In this document: positions 34,045-42,994 of the stretch, one piece after another
Layout of the letters: the number at the start of each line of letters is the position of its first letter
Position numbering within the stretch: the first letter of the stretch is position 1
Assembly: GCF_943913045.1 (NCBI RefSeq)
Contig: NZ_CALTVH010000007.1
Span: forward strand, 1-64,000
Direction: 5' to 3'
From: an uncultured Ezakiella sp.
GTDB lineage: Bacteria > Bacillota > Clostridia > Tissierellales > Peptoniphilaceae
DNA length: 64,000 nt
Made by a program: the position numbers and the translations under genes
Notes under the pieces: generated by a model
The model's input: only the letters and a program-made list of their open reading frames with translations
Database searches by the model: none
Told to the model about the DNA's origin: nothing

Positions 34045-34215
34045 AGCCACCTCTCTTCCTATTATAAGTATTATAACACAAAAGAAAATTTTTTACCTAT
34101 AAGTTTTACCAATAACAAAAGTCCGCCTATTAAATTTTTTTATAAAATGATTAATATATTTTTTACAGGGTATAGGTCACTTGTTAGGGGAAACCCAAAT
34201 ATTAAGGAGGAAAAA

Positions 34216-35340
34216 ATGAACAATAAATTTTTAAAAATTTTTAGCTTAATCCTAGCTGTATTTTTTGTAGCTGGAACATTGGCTGCCTGCCAAAAACCAG
34301 CTGACAAAGTTGAAACAAAACCAGCTGAAGAAACTAAGACAGATGTTAAAACAGAAGAAAAAACAGAAGACAAGCCAGAAGAAAAGGCTGAAGCCGAATG
34401 GCCAGACTTCAATGGTCGCACACTTAACGTTGTTGCAACAAGCGACAAGTATGTAAAACTCTTTGATAAGTTTACAGAAAAGACTGGAGCCAAGGTAGAA
34501 TTCCTCTCCATGTCATCAGGTGAGGTTATCAATAGAACAAAGGCTGAAGGCAAGCCAATGGCTGACCTATGGTTTGGCGGCGGACTTGACGCATTTATGG
34601 CTGCAAAAACTGACGGCCTACTAGAAAATTACATTTCACCAAACGCTGCTGACGTTGATCCAGCTTACAAGGATGCAGACGGCGCATGGATAGCAAAGGG
34701 TCTAACAGTTGCAGGTTTCATCGTAAACCCAGACGTTCTAAAGGAAAAGGGACTCGAAGCTCCAAAGACATGGGCAGAACTTGCTGATCCAAAATACGCT
34801 CACGAAGTTATCATGTCAAACCCAGCAATCTCAGGCACCAACTATGCAGTAGTTAAAGGCCTCTTGGATTTGTTTGGTGATGAGGGTTGGGATTACATTA
34901 AAAAATTAAATGCCAACATCGACTTCTACGGCAAACGCGGCAAGGACCCACAAGAAAAAACTGCAGCAGGCGAATTTGCTATCGGCATTATCCCTGTTGA
35001 CAACGGCGCTTTCAAAGTTGCTGAAGAACAAGGCCTAGATGTAATTTATCCAGAAGACGGTATCCCATGGGTACCAGAAGGAGTTGCAATTTTCAAGGGT
35101 TCAGACAATGTTGACGTTGCAAAATCATTTGTAGATTTCATGCTAACAAGTGAAGCCCAAGAAATGATCGCAGAACTCGACGGCAAAGACTCAGCTCAAA
35201 TTATTAAACCGGGCGTAAAGGGTCTAGAACTTGGCCTACCACAAGATAAATTGATCAAACAAGACCTATCAACCTTTGGTAGCGAAAGACAAAACATCTT
35301 AGACAAATTCCTTGAAATTTCCAAGGGAAAAACAGAATAA
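34216..35340 (+). CDS. fbpA: Iron(III)-type ABC transporter substrate-binding lipoprotein
   Basis: A 374-residue lipoprotein: lipobox LAAC, then an acidic/lysine-rich spacer of repeated EE/EK/ET units to about residue 60, then a class-II binding fold (LNVVATSDKYVKLFDKF, GKPMADLWFGGGLDAF, LTVAGFIVNPDVLKEKG, VPEGVAIFKGSDNVDVAKSFVDFMLTSEAQ). Similar to FbpA/FutA/AfuA. GGAGG five bases before ATG 34216 fixes the start; the frame is open 23 codons earlier. Substrate in this family may be Fe3+, 2-aminoethylphosphonate or similar; iron is the commonest. First gene of a four-gene string. Confidence 0.85.
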   Translation: MNNKFLKIFSLILAVFFVAGTLAACQKPADKVETKPAEETKTDVKTEEKTEDKPEEKAEAEWPDFNGRTLNVVATSDKYVKLFDKFTEKTGAKVEFLSMSSGEVINRTKAEGKPMADLWFGGGLDAFMAAKTDGLLENYISPNAADVDPAYKDADGAWIAKGLTVAGFIVNPDVLKEKGLEAPKTWAELADPKYAHEVIMSNPAISGTNYAVVKGLLDLFGDEGWDYIKKLNANIDFYGKRGKDPQEKTAAGEFAIGIIPVDNGAFKVAEEQGLDVIYPEDGIPWVPEGVAIFKGSDNVDVAKSFVDFMLTSEAQEMIAELDGKDSAQIIKPGVKGLELGLPQDKLIKQDLSTFGSERQNILDKFLEISKGKTE

Positions 35341-35381
35341 TATAAAAATTAATCTCGCTTAAGAGAAAAGAAGGAGCAAGT

Positions 35382-37010
35382 ATGAAAAGAAGACAGCTAT
35401 TCCAAGTATTAGATTATTTAATCGTAAGCCTTTTGGTGGTCTCTGTCGTCCTTTTCATCCTTGTTCCTTTTATTTTTGTTTTCAAAGAGGCGATTATATC
35501 CGACCATTCACTTGATTTTTCGTCCATGGTCGCCCTCTTTAAAAACCAGGGCAAAACTATAACCAACACCCTCAAGATGGGTTTACTTACAACAATTTTT
35601 TCCGCTCTTGCATCCCTGGCCACGGCAATTATTATTTACCTGTCCAGCAAAAATATGCAAAGAGTGCTTTTGACTTTACTTAGCATAACTCTGATCTCGC
35701 CGCCCTTTGTCACGAGTTTATCCTTTATAAATCTCTTTGGCAGGCGGGGGGCTATCACCTACCATCTTTTGGGCTTATCCATGAATCCTTATGGGCTCTG
35801 GGGAATCGTTATGATGCAAACCATTAGCAATCTATCTTTGAATTCCCTCCTGCTCTTTTCATTTATAAAATCAATTGACCAAGACATAATTAATTCTGCC
35901 AGAAACCTGGGGGCCAATACAAACAGCCTGATCAAGGATATTATTTTACCTGCGGCCAAGCCCGGCCTCAAGGCTGTTGTCCTTTTATCATTTTTTAGGT
36001 CAATCGCAGACTTCGGCACCCCCGCCATTATCGGCGGCAATTTCAATGTCCTCGCTGTCGAATCTTATTTTGCAGTTATAGCTGAGGGCAATTTGGCTAA
36101 GGCCTCTGCAATCAATGTTTTATTGTTAATCCCATCGCTCTTGATGTTTTTATTTTACGGGAGGGACTTCAAGTCCATGGCACCGACAGCTGCTGGCGTG
36201 ACTTCGACCTCGGAGATCAAGATAAAAAAATCGGGCAGTCTTTATTACCTGCTCCTAACGATTTCTGGATTTTTCCTCTTGGCCGTTACAATTCTCTACG
36301 CGGCAATTGTCATGTCGGCCTTCACCAAATTTTACCAAGGGCAAATGTACTTTACCCTGGAAAACTTTGTGGAGACCCGGCCATATATAACGGGAACTGC
36401 CATACGTTCGGTCGTCTACTCGCTGATCTCTGCAATCTTTGGGTCGATAATTGGACTTCTCATCGGCTATTATTTAAAAATTAGAAAGATGAGGGTCATG
36501 AAATACGTAGATTTCTTTGCAAATCTACCATATATAATTCCGGGAACTTTTTTCGGTCTGGGCTATATACTGGCCTTTAAAAATCCGCCCCTGGTCTTAA
36601 CTGGGACGGCGACCATAGTTGTCTTGAACGTTTTGTTTAAGCAGCTGCCATTTTCGTCCCGCATGGGCGTGGCTGCCATGGAGGGAATTTCAACTGACAC
36701 CTTAAATTCCATCCGTGACCTGGGCGGGTCGCGTGTTGACGAAATCAAAGACGCGGTCATACCCCTTTCACGTGAGGCCCTTAGCGTTAGCTTTGTAAAC
36801 GCCTTTACCACAACCATGACCACCATAGGATCCATTATATTTTTAATTTATCCGGGCCAAAAGGTCTTGACCCTGGTCATGTTCGACGTAATTCAATCCG
36901 CCAAGTACAATGTGGGCGCGGTTATAGCTCTTTTAATTATTGTAATTTGCCTGACTGTAAACGGACTTTACAGGCTTTGGATGAGGAGGACAAATGTTTC
37001 TAGAAGTTAA
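35382..37010 (+). CDS. fbpB: Iron(III)-type ABC transporter permease, fused double permease
   Basis: A 542-residue protein with about 12 membrane helices and two binding-protein-dependent permease halves. The EAA-type coupling loops are INSARNLGANTNSLIKDIILPAAKPGL in the first half (seen as NSARNLGA) and LNSIRDLGGSRVDEIKDAVIPL in the second (seen as NSIRDLGG). This internal duplication is typical of FbpB/SfuB. GGAGCAAGT lies before ATG. Overlaps fbpC by 17 bases. Confidence 0.9.
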   Translation: MKRRQLFQVLDYLIVSLLVVSVVLFILVPFIFVFKEAIISDHSLDFSSMVALFKNQGKTITNTLKMGLLTTIFSALASLATAIIIYLSSKNMQRVLLTLLSITLISPPFVTSLSFINLFGRRGAITYHLLGLSMNPYGLWGIVMMQTISNLSLNSLLLFSFIKSIDQDIINSARNLGANTNSLIKDIILPAAKPGLKAVVLLSFFRSIADFGTPAIIGGNFNVLAVESYFAVIAEGNLAKASAINVLLLIPSLLMFLFYGRDFKSMAPTAAGVTSTSEIKIKKSGSLYYLLLTISGFFLLAVTILYAAIVMSAFTKFYQGQMYFTLENFVETRPYITGTAIRSVVYSLISAIFGSIIGLLIGYYLKIRKMRVMKYVDFFANLPYIIPGTFFGLGYILAFKNPPLVLTGTATIVVLNVLFKQLPFSSRMGVAAMEGISTDTLNSIRDLGGSRVDEIKDAVIPLSREALSVSFVNAFTTTMTTIGSIIFLIYPGQKVLTLVMFDVIQSAKYNVGAVIALLIIVICLTVNGLYRLWMRRTNVSRS

Positions 37011-37914
37011 AAATCTAACAAAAAAATACGGGGACAAATACGCCATCAAGGACGTGTCCTTTGAACTGGAAGCTGGCAAACTCATGTGCTTCCTGGGCCC
37101 ATCGGGCTGCGGCAAGTCCACAATCCTAAAGGCCATTGGCGGCTTTATAAAATTTGACGGCGACATATTTTTGGACGGGAAAAATATTTCACATCTACCG
37201 CCCGAAGAACGCGAAGTCTCGACAGTCTTTCAATCATTCGGCCTCTTTCCACATATGACTATAATGGAAAACGTGACCTACGGTTTAAAATTCCGCGGCT
37301 TTGGCAAGGAGGAACGGATTAAAAAAGGCAGGGACATGCTTGAAAAAGTAGGACTCGCCGGTTACGACAAGCGTAAACCCCACGAGCTATCGGGCGGGGA
37401 AAAGCAAAGAGTGGCAATCGCCAGAAGTTTGATTGTAGAACCAAAACTTTTGTTACTAGACGAGCCCCTTTCAAGCCTTGACGCCAAACTCCAAGTGGAA
37501 ATGCGGTCGGAGATTAAACGCTTCCAGCACGAATTTGGGATCACCACAATTTTTGTCACCCACAATCAAAAAGAGGCCTTTGAAATTTCCGACACCATTA
37601 TGCTTTTAAACAAGGGCGAGATTATGCAAATCGGGACAGCTGAAGAAATTTACAAGCACCCAGCCAATGAATTTGTTTTAAATTTCATCGGCGATTCATC
37701 GCGTATTGACACTTCTTATGTCCGCCCCGAAGACATTACAATCGCCGAAGACGGCGAGCCGGCCAAGATTGTAGACCTGATTTACCAGGGGGAAATCTCC
37801 AAGCTTACACTGGACTACCAAGGCCACAAACTGGAAACCATATTTTTAAATCGCGATTCCGATTACAAGATCGGCGACACAATAAATATTAAAATCAAAA
37901 GGAGGGACTTATGA
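36994..37914 (+). CDS. fbpC: Iron(III)-type ABC transporter ATP-binding protein
   Basis: A 306-residue ATPase. Walker A GPSGCGKST, Q-loop TVFQSFGLFPHM, signature LSGGEKQRVAIARSL, Walker B LLLLDEPLSSLD and H-loop FVTHNQKEA, then a short C-terminal TOBE-like domain (residues about 235-306, SYVRPEDITI). GGAGGAC precedes ATG. Couples to the fused permease. Overlaps the next gene by four bases (ATGA at 37911-37914). Confidence 0.92.
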   Translation: MFLEVKNLTKKYGDKYAIKDVSFELEAGKLMCFLGPSGCGKSTILKAIGGFIKFDGDIFLDGKNISHLPPEEREVSTVFQSFGLFPHMTIMENVTYGLKFRGFGKEERIKKGRDMLEKVGLAGYDKRKPHELSGGEKQRVAIARSLIVEPKLLLLDEPLSSLDAKLQVEMRSEIKRFQHEFGITTIFVTHNQKEAFEISDTIMLLNKGEIMQIGTAEEIYKHPANEFVLNFIGDSSRIDTSYVRPEDITIAEDGEPAKIVDLIYQGEISKLTLDYQGHKLETIFLNRDSDYKIGDTINIKIKRRDL

Positions 37915-39113
37915 GAATCTTACACGTGCTCCAACAATTGCCAATGAAGACTGGATCTGGAGTTTACTATACAAATTTAATCGACGAACTGGACAAGCAC
38001 GGCCACGAAAATATAATGGTCTACGCAAATCAAGGGGAATTTGAGTTCCCCAAATCAGACCTACGCTTTGAGGTGGAATTTAAATCTGACCGCCTGCCCT
38101 TCCCCATCATGGGAATGTCGGACATCATGCCCTACGATTCAACGGTCTTTTCCGAGGCCACCGACGAAATGTTTGACAAGGTCCTTGACGCTTACAGGGA
38201 AAAATTAATTTATATAAAGGAAAATCTAAAGCCAGATATAATCATCTCCCACCACTTATTTTTGGTGACAAATCTGGTCAAGGAAGTCTTTGCCGACCAA
38301 AAGGTCTACGCTTTCTGCCATGGGACCGACCTCAGGCAAATTGGCCAGCACGAAAAATTTAAAAAAATGCTCCCGAACATTCCAAAGCTCGAGAGGATTT
38401 TCACAGTTGCACCGGGCGAGGATGCAAAAATTTCCGCAATATTTGATATACCGATGGAAAAAATCACTTTGATTGGCGGCGGCTTCAACCAAAATATTTT
38501 TAATAGAAATTATGAAGCCGAGCCCAGAGACGTCGTAAAAATTATGTACGCAGGAAAGATCTCCGAATCCAAGGGCGTCTTCGCTCTTGCAGGTGCTTTG
38601 CCCTATATAGAAGAAGCCCATCCTGATGTCGAGCTCCACCTGGTTGGCCACGCAAGTGAAGAACAAAGAAAAGAATTGTTTGCAAATGCAAAAAATTCTG
38701 ACAAGCTCTTTGTCTACAATTCCCAAACCCAGGAGACCATGGCGGAAAAATTGAAAAACTCCGACATCTTTGTCCTGCCTTCTTATTATGAGGCCCTGGG
38801 ACTCATTGCAATCGAGGCCCTGGCCTGCGGTAAAATCGCAGTTACATCTGATATAGCTGGCCTAAAAAACCAATTGGGCGATAAGGTCAATGAGTCGGGC
38901 GTAATCTTGTACACAGAATTACCAAGGATTTATGACCTGGACAAGCCAGTTGCAGAGGATGTGCCAGCCTATGAAAAACGCCTGGCTAATAATATAAATG
39001 AGCAAGTCGAAAAAATAAAAGCCGGCTACAAGATACCGGCAGACATTCAAGAGGAAATCGACAAAAATTCCTGGGAAAAATTGGCCATGAGGGTCTTGGA
39101 GTATTTAAAATAA
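37911..39113 (+). CDS. Family-4 glycosyltransferase (GT-B fold)
   Basis: A 400-residue GT4-like enzyme: MRILHVLQQLPMKTGSGVYYTN N-terminus in shortened view LPMKTGSGVYYTN, AFCHGTDLRQIGQ, nucleotide-sugar site IMYAGKISESKGVFALAGAL, and the E-x7-E motif YYEALGLIAIEALACGKIAV. Soluble, no membrane helix. It is coupled to the iron-type transporter by ATGA overlap and ends the operon at the terminator 39127-39156. What a sugar transferase does with this transporter is not obvious; modification of a secreted chelator or a surface glycan are guesses. Confidence 0.85.
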   Translation: MRILHVLQQLPMKTGSGVYYTNLIDELDKHGHENIMVYANQGEFEFPKSDLRFEVEFKSDRLPFPIMGMSDIMPYDSTVFSEATDEMFDKVLDAYREKLIYIKENLKPDIIISHHLFLVTNLVKEVFADQKVYAFCHGTDLRQIGQHEKFKKMLPNIPKLERIFTVAPGEDAKISAIFDIPMEKITLIGGGFNQNIFNRNYEAEPRDVVKIMYAGKISESKGVFALAGALPYIEEAHPDVELHLVGHASEEQRKELFANAKNSDKLFVYNSQTQETMAEKLKNSDIFVLPSYYEALGLIAIEALACGKIAVTSDIAGLKNQLGDKVNESGVILYTELPRIYDLDKPVAEDVPAYEKRLANNINEQVEKIKAGYKIPADIQEEIDKNSWEKLAMRVLEYLK

Positions 39114-39126
39114 AAATAAAGATTGA

Positions 39127-39156
39127 ACGAGGCGAAATTTTCCGCCTCGTTTTTTG
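39127..39156 (+). terminator. Intrinsic terminator of the fbp-glycosyltransferase operon
   Basis: ACGAGGCG-aaattttc-CGCCTCGT followed by TTTTTT, 14 bases after the stop codon. Confidence 0.92.
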
Positions 39157-39180
39157 TGTGAATATATGTTTTGTGTATGT

Positions 39181-39218
39181 AAAAAACGAGGCGATGAATA
39201 AAAATTCGCCTCATTTTT
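39181..39218 (+). terminator. Second, related intrinsic terminator
   Basis: AAAAAACGAGGCGA and TCGCCTCATTTTT repeat the stem of the first terminator 55 bases downstream, suggesting local duplication and a tandem stop. Confidence 0.7.
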
Positions 39219-39257
39219 GTTGCAAATAGAAAAAATTCTATCCACTTAAAATATTAA

Positions 39258-39322
39258 AAATTCCTCATGCCACAAGTGGCAATCGTAATTTTTCGGGCCA
39301 CATAAAGTCGCCCCTACAACGT
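39258..39322 (-). repeat. Family-A short GTAG element with bulged second hairpin
   Basis: GGGCCA-cataaagtc-GCCC then CTACAACG, preceded (in plus reading) by AAATT-cctca-TGCC-acaagt-GGCA-atcgt-AATTT. The remainder of the 39219-39564 gap is AT-rich; an AAAATTT/AAATTTTT hairpin lies at about 39427-39465 and TATAAT at 39506-39514 may belong to ktrB. Confidence 0.7.
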
Positions 39323-39564
39323 CCTTATCAATATCCGTAGGAAAACATATTCATCCATTGTTTCACGCAACCTCTTAACCAAGAAAACAAAATTTTAATG
39401 GACGTACATGTTTTTTGTGATTAAGACTAAAAATTTATCCGCTAACGCGAAATTTTTAATCTTTGTTTTTATCAAAACAAATCCCTTTTTTTATTTGTCT
39501 TTTGGTGATATAATCTTAATTACACGAATGCAGAAATTATCTGCTTATTATAGGAAGGGGAAAA

Positions 39565-40926
39565 ATGAGCCAAGTTAAAAATCACCGTTTGGAGCCAACT
39601 AAATACATTGTCTTGGGGTTTTTGTCCGTAATTATAATCGGCGCCCTGCTTTTAGCCACTCCCCTTGCCACAAAATCTGGCGAGAGCGTGGGTTTTTTGA
39701 ATGCCTTTTTCACTTCCACATCGGCCGTCTGCGTTACGGGCCTGGTGGTTGTGGACACGGCGACGACTTGGAATCTCTTTGGCAGGATTGTCATCATGAC
39801 CCTGATCCAAATCGGCGGCCTGGGTTTTATGTCTATTGCAACTTTGATCCCACTAATTTTAAATAAAAAAATCGATTTAAAGGACCGTTTGATTTTAAAA
39901 GAACAGCTCAACCAATCCAAACTCCAAGGCATAGTAGTCCTGCTCAAAAAAGTTTTTGCAATCACCTTTGCCATCGAGCTCTTGGGCGCGGCCCTATTGT
40001 CACTGGCCTTTGTCCCACGCTTTGGTTTTATTAAGGGCCTGGGCTACGGGATTTTTCACTCGATATCGGCCTTTTGCAATGCCGGCTTTGATTTATTTGG
40101 TGGCCACTACGGAAAATTTTCATCCATAACCGGTTTTTCCAATTCGCCCTATGTTCTACTGACCATCTCCGCCCTGATAATCTTGGGTGGGATCGGTTTC
40201 CCAGTTATTATAAATCTGATTAATCACTTTAAAGACGACGAACGCATTAGCCTGCATTCAAAGATCGCTCTGACTGCAACTGGAGTCCTTTTGGTCCTGG
40301 GCACCATAATATTTTTTGCCCTGGAATACAATAACCCAGCCTCTCTTGGCGACATGGGTTTTGCGGACAAGTTAACAAATTCATTTATGCAATCGACCAC
40401 CACCAGGACGGCGGGCTTTGCCAGCGTAGACATGAGCCGCCTCCGCGAGGGGACACTCTTTATGATGATCATCCTCATGTTTATCGGCGCCTCCCCAGCC
40501 TCAACTGGCGGCGGTATCAAGACGGTCACCCTGGTCGTTTTAATTATGAACATCCATTCCATTATCAAGGGCTCAGAGGACGTAAATATTTTTAAAAGAC
40601 GGCTTCAATACGGCACAGTCCGTAAAGCCATCGCCATATTTTTAATCGCCATGATCTTTGTCCTGGCGGGGACTTTTATAATGGTAAATGTCGAACCCGA
40701 ATACAATTTACTCAGCTCACTTTTTGAATGCACTTCGGCCATTGCCACCGTCGGCTGCTCCATTGCAGGCAGCCAGTACCTGACAAGCCTTGGCAAGATT
40801 TTGATTTCGGTCTTTATGTTCGCCGGCCGGGTCGGCATGATCACACTTTTCATCTCAATGGCGGGAATCACCCTGGATTCAAACGCCAAGATTAAATACC
40901 CTGGAGAAAATATTTTAATAGGATAG
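39565..40926 (+). CDS. ktrB: Potassium uptake protein, KtrB/TrkH family
   Basis: A 453-residue K+ channel-like subunit with four pore repeats. The selectivity segments are TSAVCVTGLVV, SAFCNAGFDLFG, TTTRTAGFASVD and CTSAIATVGCS, each with its filter Gly. Eight membrane helices. AAGGGG lies before ATG. The pair with ktrA starts nine bases downstream. Works with KtrA to import K+ driven by the membrane potential, with Na+ in some species. Confidence 0.94.
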   Translation: MSQVKNHRLEPTKYIVLGFLSVIIIGALLLATPLATKSGESVGFLNAFFTSTSAVCVTGLVVVDTATTWNLFGRIVIMTLIQIGGLGFMSIATLIPLILNKKIDLKDRLILKEQLNQSKLQGIVVLLKKVFAITFAIELLGAALLSLAFVPRFGFIKGLGYGIFHSISAFCNAGFDLFGGHYGKFSSITGFSNSPYVLLTISALIILGGIGFPVIINLINHFKDDERISLHSKIALTATGVLLVLGTIIFFALEYNNPASLGDMGFADKLTNSFMQSTTTRTAGFASVDMSRLREGTLFMMIILMFIGASPASTGGGIKTVTLVVLIMNIHSIIKGSEDVNIFKRRLQYGTVRKAIAIFLIAMIFVLAGTFIMVNVEPEYNLLSSLFECTSAIATVGCSIAGSQYLTSLGKILISVFMFAGRVGMITLFISMAGITLDSNAKIKYPGENILIG

Positions 40927-40934
40927 GAGAAGAT

Positions 40935-41585
40935 ATGTTAAACAAAGGAAAACAATATTTAGTAATAGGCTGTGGCCGCTTTGGCTCAACCGTTGCAACA
41001 ACACTTGAAGACCTGGGCAACCAAGTCATGGCAATCGACATTGACGAAGACGCCCTGCAAAAAATTGCAGACCGGGTCACCTACTCTGCCATAGTCGACG
41101 TAACTGACGAAAACGCCCTCATAGATATTGGCATCAGAAATTTTGATGCCGTCATCATCGGCATATCCACCGACTTTCGTGCGGCCATTATGTCAATACT
41201 TGTCGCCAAGGAAATGGGTGTCAAACTCGTAGTATGTAAAGTCGCTGATGAAATCCAATCCAAGGTTATGAAAAAAGTCGGCGCAGACTACACGATAATG
41301 CCCGAACACAGCGTGGGCCGCCGCCTGGCCTATAACCTGACATCAGAAAATGTCGTCGACCAAATGATATTGTCTGATGAATTATCAATCTACGAAATAA
41401 ATGTCCCAGAAAAATGGATCGGCAAGTCCATCGGCCAACTCGATTTGCGCAAGCAACACGGGATAAATATTATAGCCATAAAAAGAGGAGGTAAGACCAT
41501 GTTGACTATACGCCCGGATGTGGTGTTTGAGAACAATGATAGTATTATACTCGCAGGAGATAATGAGATAATCAAACACATATAA
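40935..41585 (+). CDS. ktrA: Potassium uptake regulatory protein, KtrA/TrkA family
   Basis: A 216-residue RCK protein. NAD(P)/ATP-binding Rossmann start YLVIGCGRFGSTVATTLEDLG, AIDIDEDALQKIAD, then TrkA-C domain (about 135-216, LSIYEINVPEKWIGKSIGQLDLRKQHG in part). Forms the gating ring of KtrB. AGGAGA precedes ATG. Its stop codon is followed after one base by a family-B hairpin (41587-41713). Confidence 0.94.
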   Translation: MLNKGKQYLVIGCGRFGSTVATTLEDLGNQVMAIDIDEDALQKIADRVTYSAIVDVTDENALIDIGIRNFDAVIIGISTDFRAAIMSILVAKEMGVKLVVCKVADEIQSKVMKKVGADYTIMPEHSVGRRLAYNLTSENVVDQMILSDELSIYEINVPEKWIGKSIGQLDLRKQHGINIIAIKRGGKTMLTIRPDVVFENNDSIILAGDNEIIKHI

Positions 41586-41586
41586 T

Positions 41587-41713
41587 AATTTGTGGTCTAA
41601 TTGGCGAAATACTCGTGCTTGCAGATTATTTCTTCCCTCGACGTAGGTCTACTACGCCTGCGTCCAGAAAAATCTGCATCACTTCGAATTTCATCCAATT
41701 ATCCTCACAAATT
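41587..41713 (+). repeat. Family-B 3'-end hairpin element, copy 2
   Basis: AATTTGTG ... CACAAATT ends, CTAATTGG against CCAATTA, then GCAGATT against AATCTGC, and a GACGTAG-gtct-ACTACG apex. Pairing is kept although the bases differ from copies 1, 3 and 4. Begins one base after the ktrA stop codon. Confidence 0.8.
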
Positions 41714-41757
41714 ACATTTTCAAAAATAAGATAGAGAAGATAACAAAATTACCCCTT

Positions 41758-41821
41758 GCGACGTACACTTGAGTACGCCTCATTCGTGAAATTCCTCAAG
41801 CTACAAAATCTCATCGAAATT
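41758..41821 (+). repeat. Family-B fragment nearly identical to copy 3
   Basis: From GCGACGTACACTTGAGTACG on, about 63 bases are the same as 43846-43908 in copy 3. The left arm is missing, so this is a truncated copy that runs into a family-A element. Confidence 0.75.
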
Positions 41822-41935
41822 CCGAAGCCCTAGCCCAAGAGGTCAATTTCCTGTAGCGGCGATCCTGAAATGGTCGCCAAGAAATTGACCGATTGGATGC
41901 AACAATCTGAGGAAAATGTAGCCCGAAAAGTCCCG
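41822..41935 (+). repeat. Family-A long-form 3' half with nested short element
   Basis: GGTCAATTTC and GAAATTGACC arms hold CTGTAGCGGCGA ... TCGCCAAG (short GTAG palindrome, plus strand). Then CGATTGG, GCAACAATCTGAGGA and AATGTAGCCCGAAAA follow as in 44141-44380. Confidence 0.7.
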
Positions 41936-42030
41936 CTACAAAGGTCTGAAACAATAAAAATATTTTAATGGTCATGCGCGTGGCTATTTTTTGTTTAATA
42001 TATAAATAAAAAATTGATATGTAATTAACT

Positions 42031-42098
42031 CGACCACGAGGCATCGAGCCTGCGTGGTCGAAATGTTCACCATAAAGGTGAACGCTACAAACGTTCTA
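42031..42098 (-). repeat. Family-A short GTAG element
   Basis: CGACCACG ... CGTGGTCG with inner GGC/GCC is the bulged hairpin; GTTCACC-ataaa-GGTGAAC and GCTACAAACGTTCT complete the element on the minus strand. Confidence 0.7.
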
Positions 42099-42144
42099 AA
42101 AAATATCCGTAGGTGAAATTAATTCATTATTTATCTCGCTCTGC

Positions 42145-42212
42145 GGGTAGCGTCCGATTTATCTCGGACATTAAAATGCCGATTGCCCCTTGCGGGCATG
42201 AGGCATTTTTTA
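42145..42212 (+). repeat. Family-A short GTAG element ending in a terminator
   Basis: GTAG-C-GTCCGA-tttatc-TCGGAC, then AAAATGCC-gatt-GCCC-cttgc-GGGC-atga-GGCATTTTTT. The second hairpin is a good intrinsic terminator just upstream of the ABC gene at 42263, and is nearly identical to 44340-44380. Confidence 0.75.
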
Positions 42213-42262
42213 TTGCTAAAGTGGCGGATATATGTTATAGTTTCTTTGAAAGGAGAATGTGG

Positions 42263-42994
42263 ATGGATTATATTTTGCAAACAGAAAATCTAAGCAAGGC
42301 TTATGGATACAAGCTTGTCTTGGATAATATTAATTTAAAAATAAAAGCGGGATCCATATTTGCCCTTATTGGGGAAAATGGCGCTGGCAAGACTAGTCTA
42401 TTAAAAGTTTTATCAGGGCTGGCCAAGGCAAGCCAAGGAGTCGTAGATTATCCAGCCTTGGATAGGAGCAATAACAGACCTGTAATGAGTCTAACTTTGG
42501 AAGAGCCTGGTGTTATTGAAAACATGACCGCCTATGAGAACATGAAGGCCAAGGGAATTTTGTGCGGAGCTAGCGAGGAAGAGATAAGGGAACTTTTGGA
42601 TAAGGTGTCTTTGACTGAAGCCGCCAATAAAAAAGTTAAAAAATTCTCCATGGGTATGAAGCAGCGGCTTGCAATTGCCCTGGCCCTTTTAAACAAACCC
42701 AGTTTGGTATTTTTCGATGAACCTATAAACGGTCTTGACCCCCAAGGCATCAAATGGTTTAGAGACTTGATCCGCGACCTTAATCGTGATTTGGGCACGA
42801 CCTTTATTATTTCCAGCCACATTTTAAGCGAGCTGGGCCTAATTGCCAGCGACTTTGCCTTTATGCACCAAGGCAGGCTTATCCTAACAGCCACAGGTCC
42901 TCAGCTGAATGCTTATTGCCAGAAAAATAATATAAGTCTGGAGAATTTTTATTTTAACCTATTGCAAAATCCTTTTGAAGGGGTGGACTTATGA
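42263..42994 (+). CDS. ABC transporter ATP-binding protein (bacitracin/multidrug type)
   Basis: A 243-residue ATPase: Walker A GENGAGKTS, signature FSMGMKQRLAIALAL, Walker B LVFFDEPINGLDPQG, H-loop ISSHILSELG. The signature and tail place it with BcrA/NatA-type exporters. ATG 42263-42265 is chosen because AAGGAG lies eight bases before it; an ATG two codons upstream is too close to that site. Its stop overlaps the permease start by four bases. Confidence 0.9.
   Translation: MDYILQTENLSKAYGYKLVLDNINLKIKAGSIFALIGENGAGKTSLLKVLSGLAKASQGVVDYPALDRSNNRPVMSLTLEEPGVIENMTAYENMKAKGILCGASEEEIRELLDKVSLTEAANKKVKKFSMGMKQRLAIALALLNKPSLVFFDEPINGLDPQGIKWFRDLIRDLNRDLGTTFIISSHILSELGLIASDFAFMHQGRLILTATGPQLNAYCQKNNISLENFYFNLLQNPFEGVDL

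Noticed and set aside
41811..42044. 77-codon open frame on the minus strand
   Set aside because: Lies wholly inside family-A and family-B repeat elements; no ribosome site.
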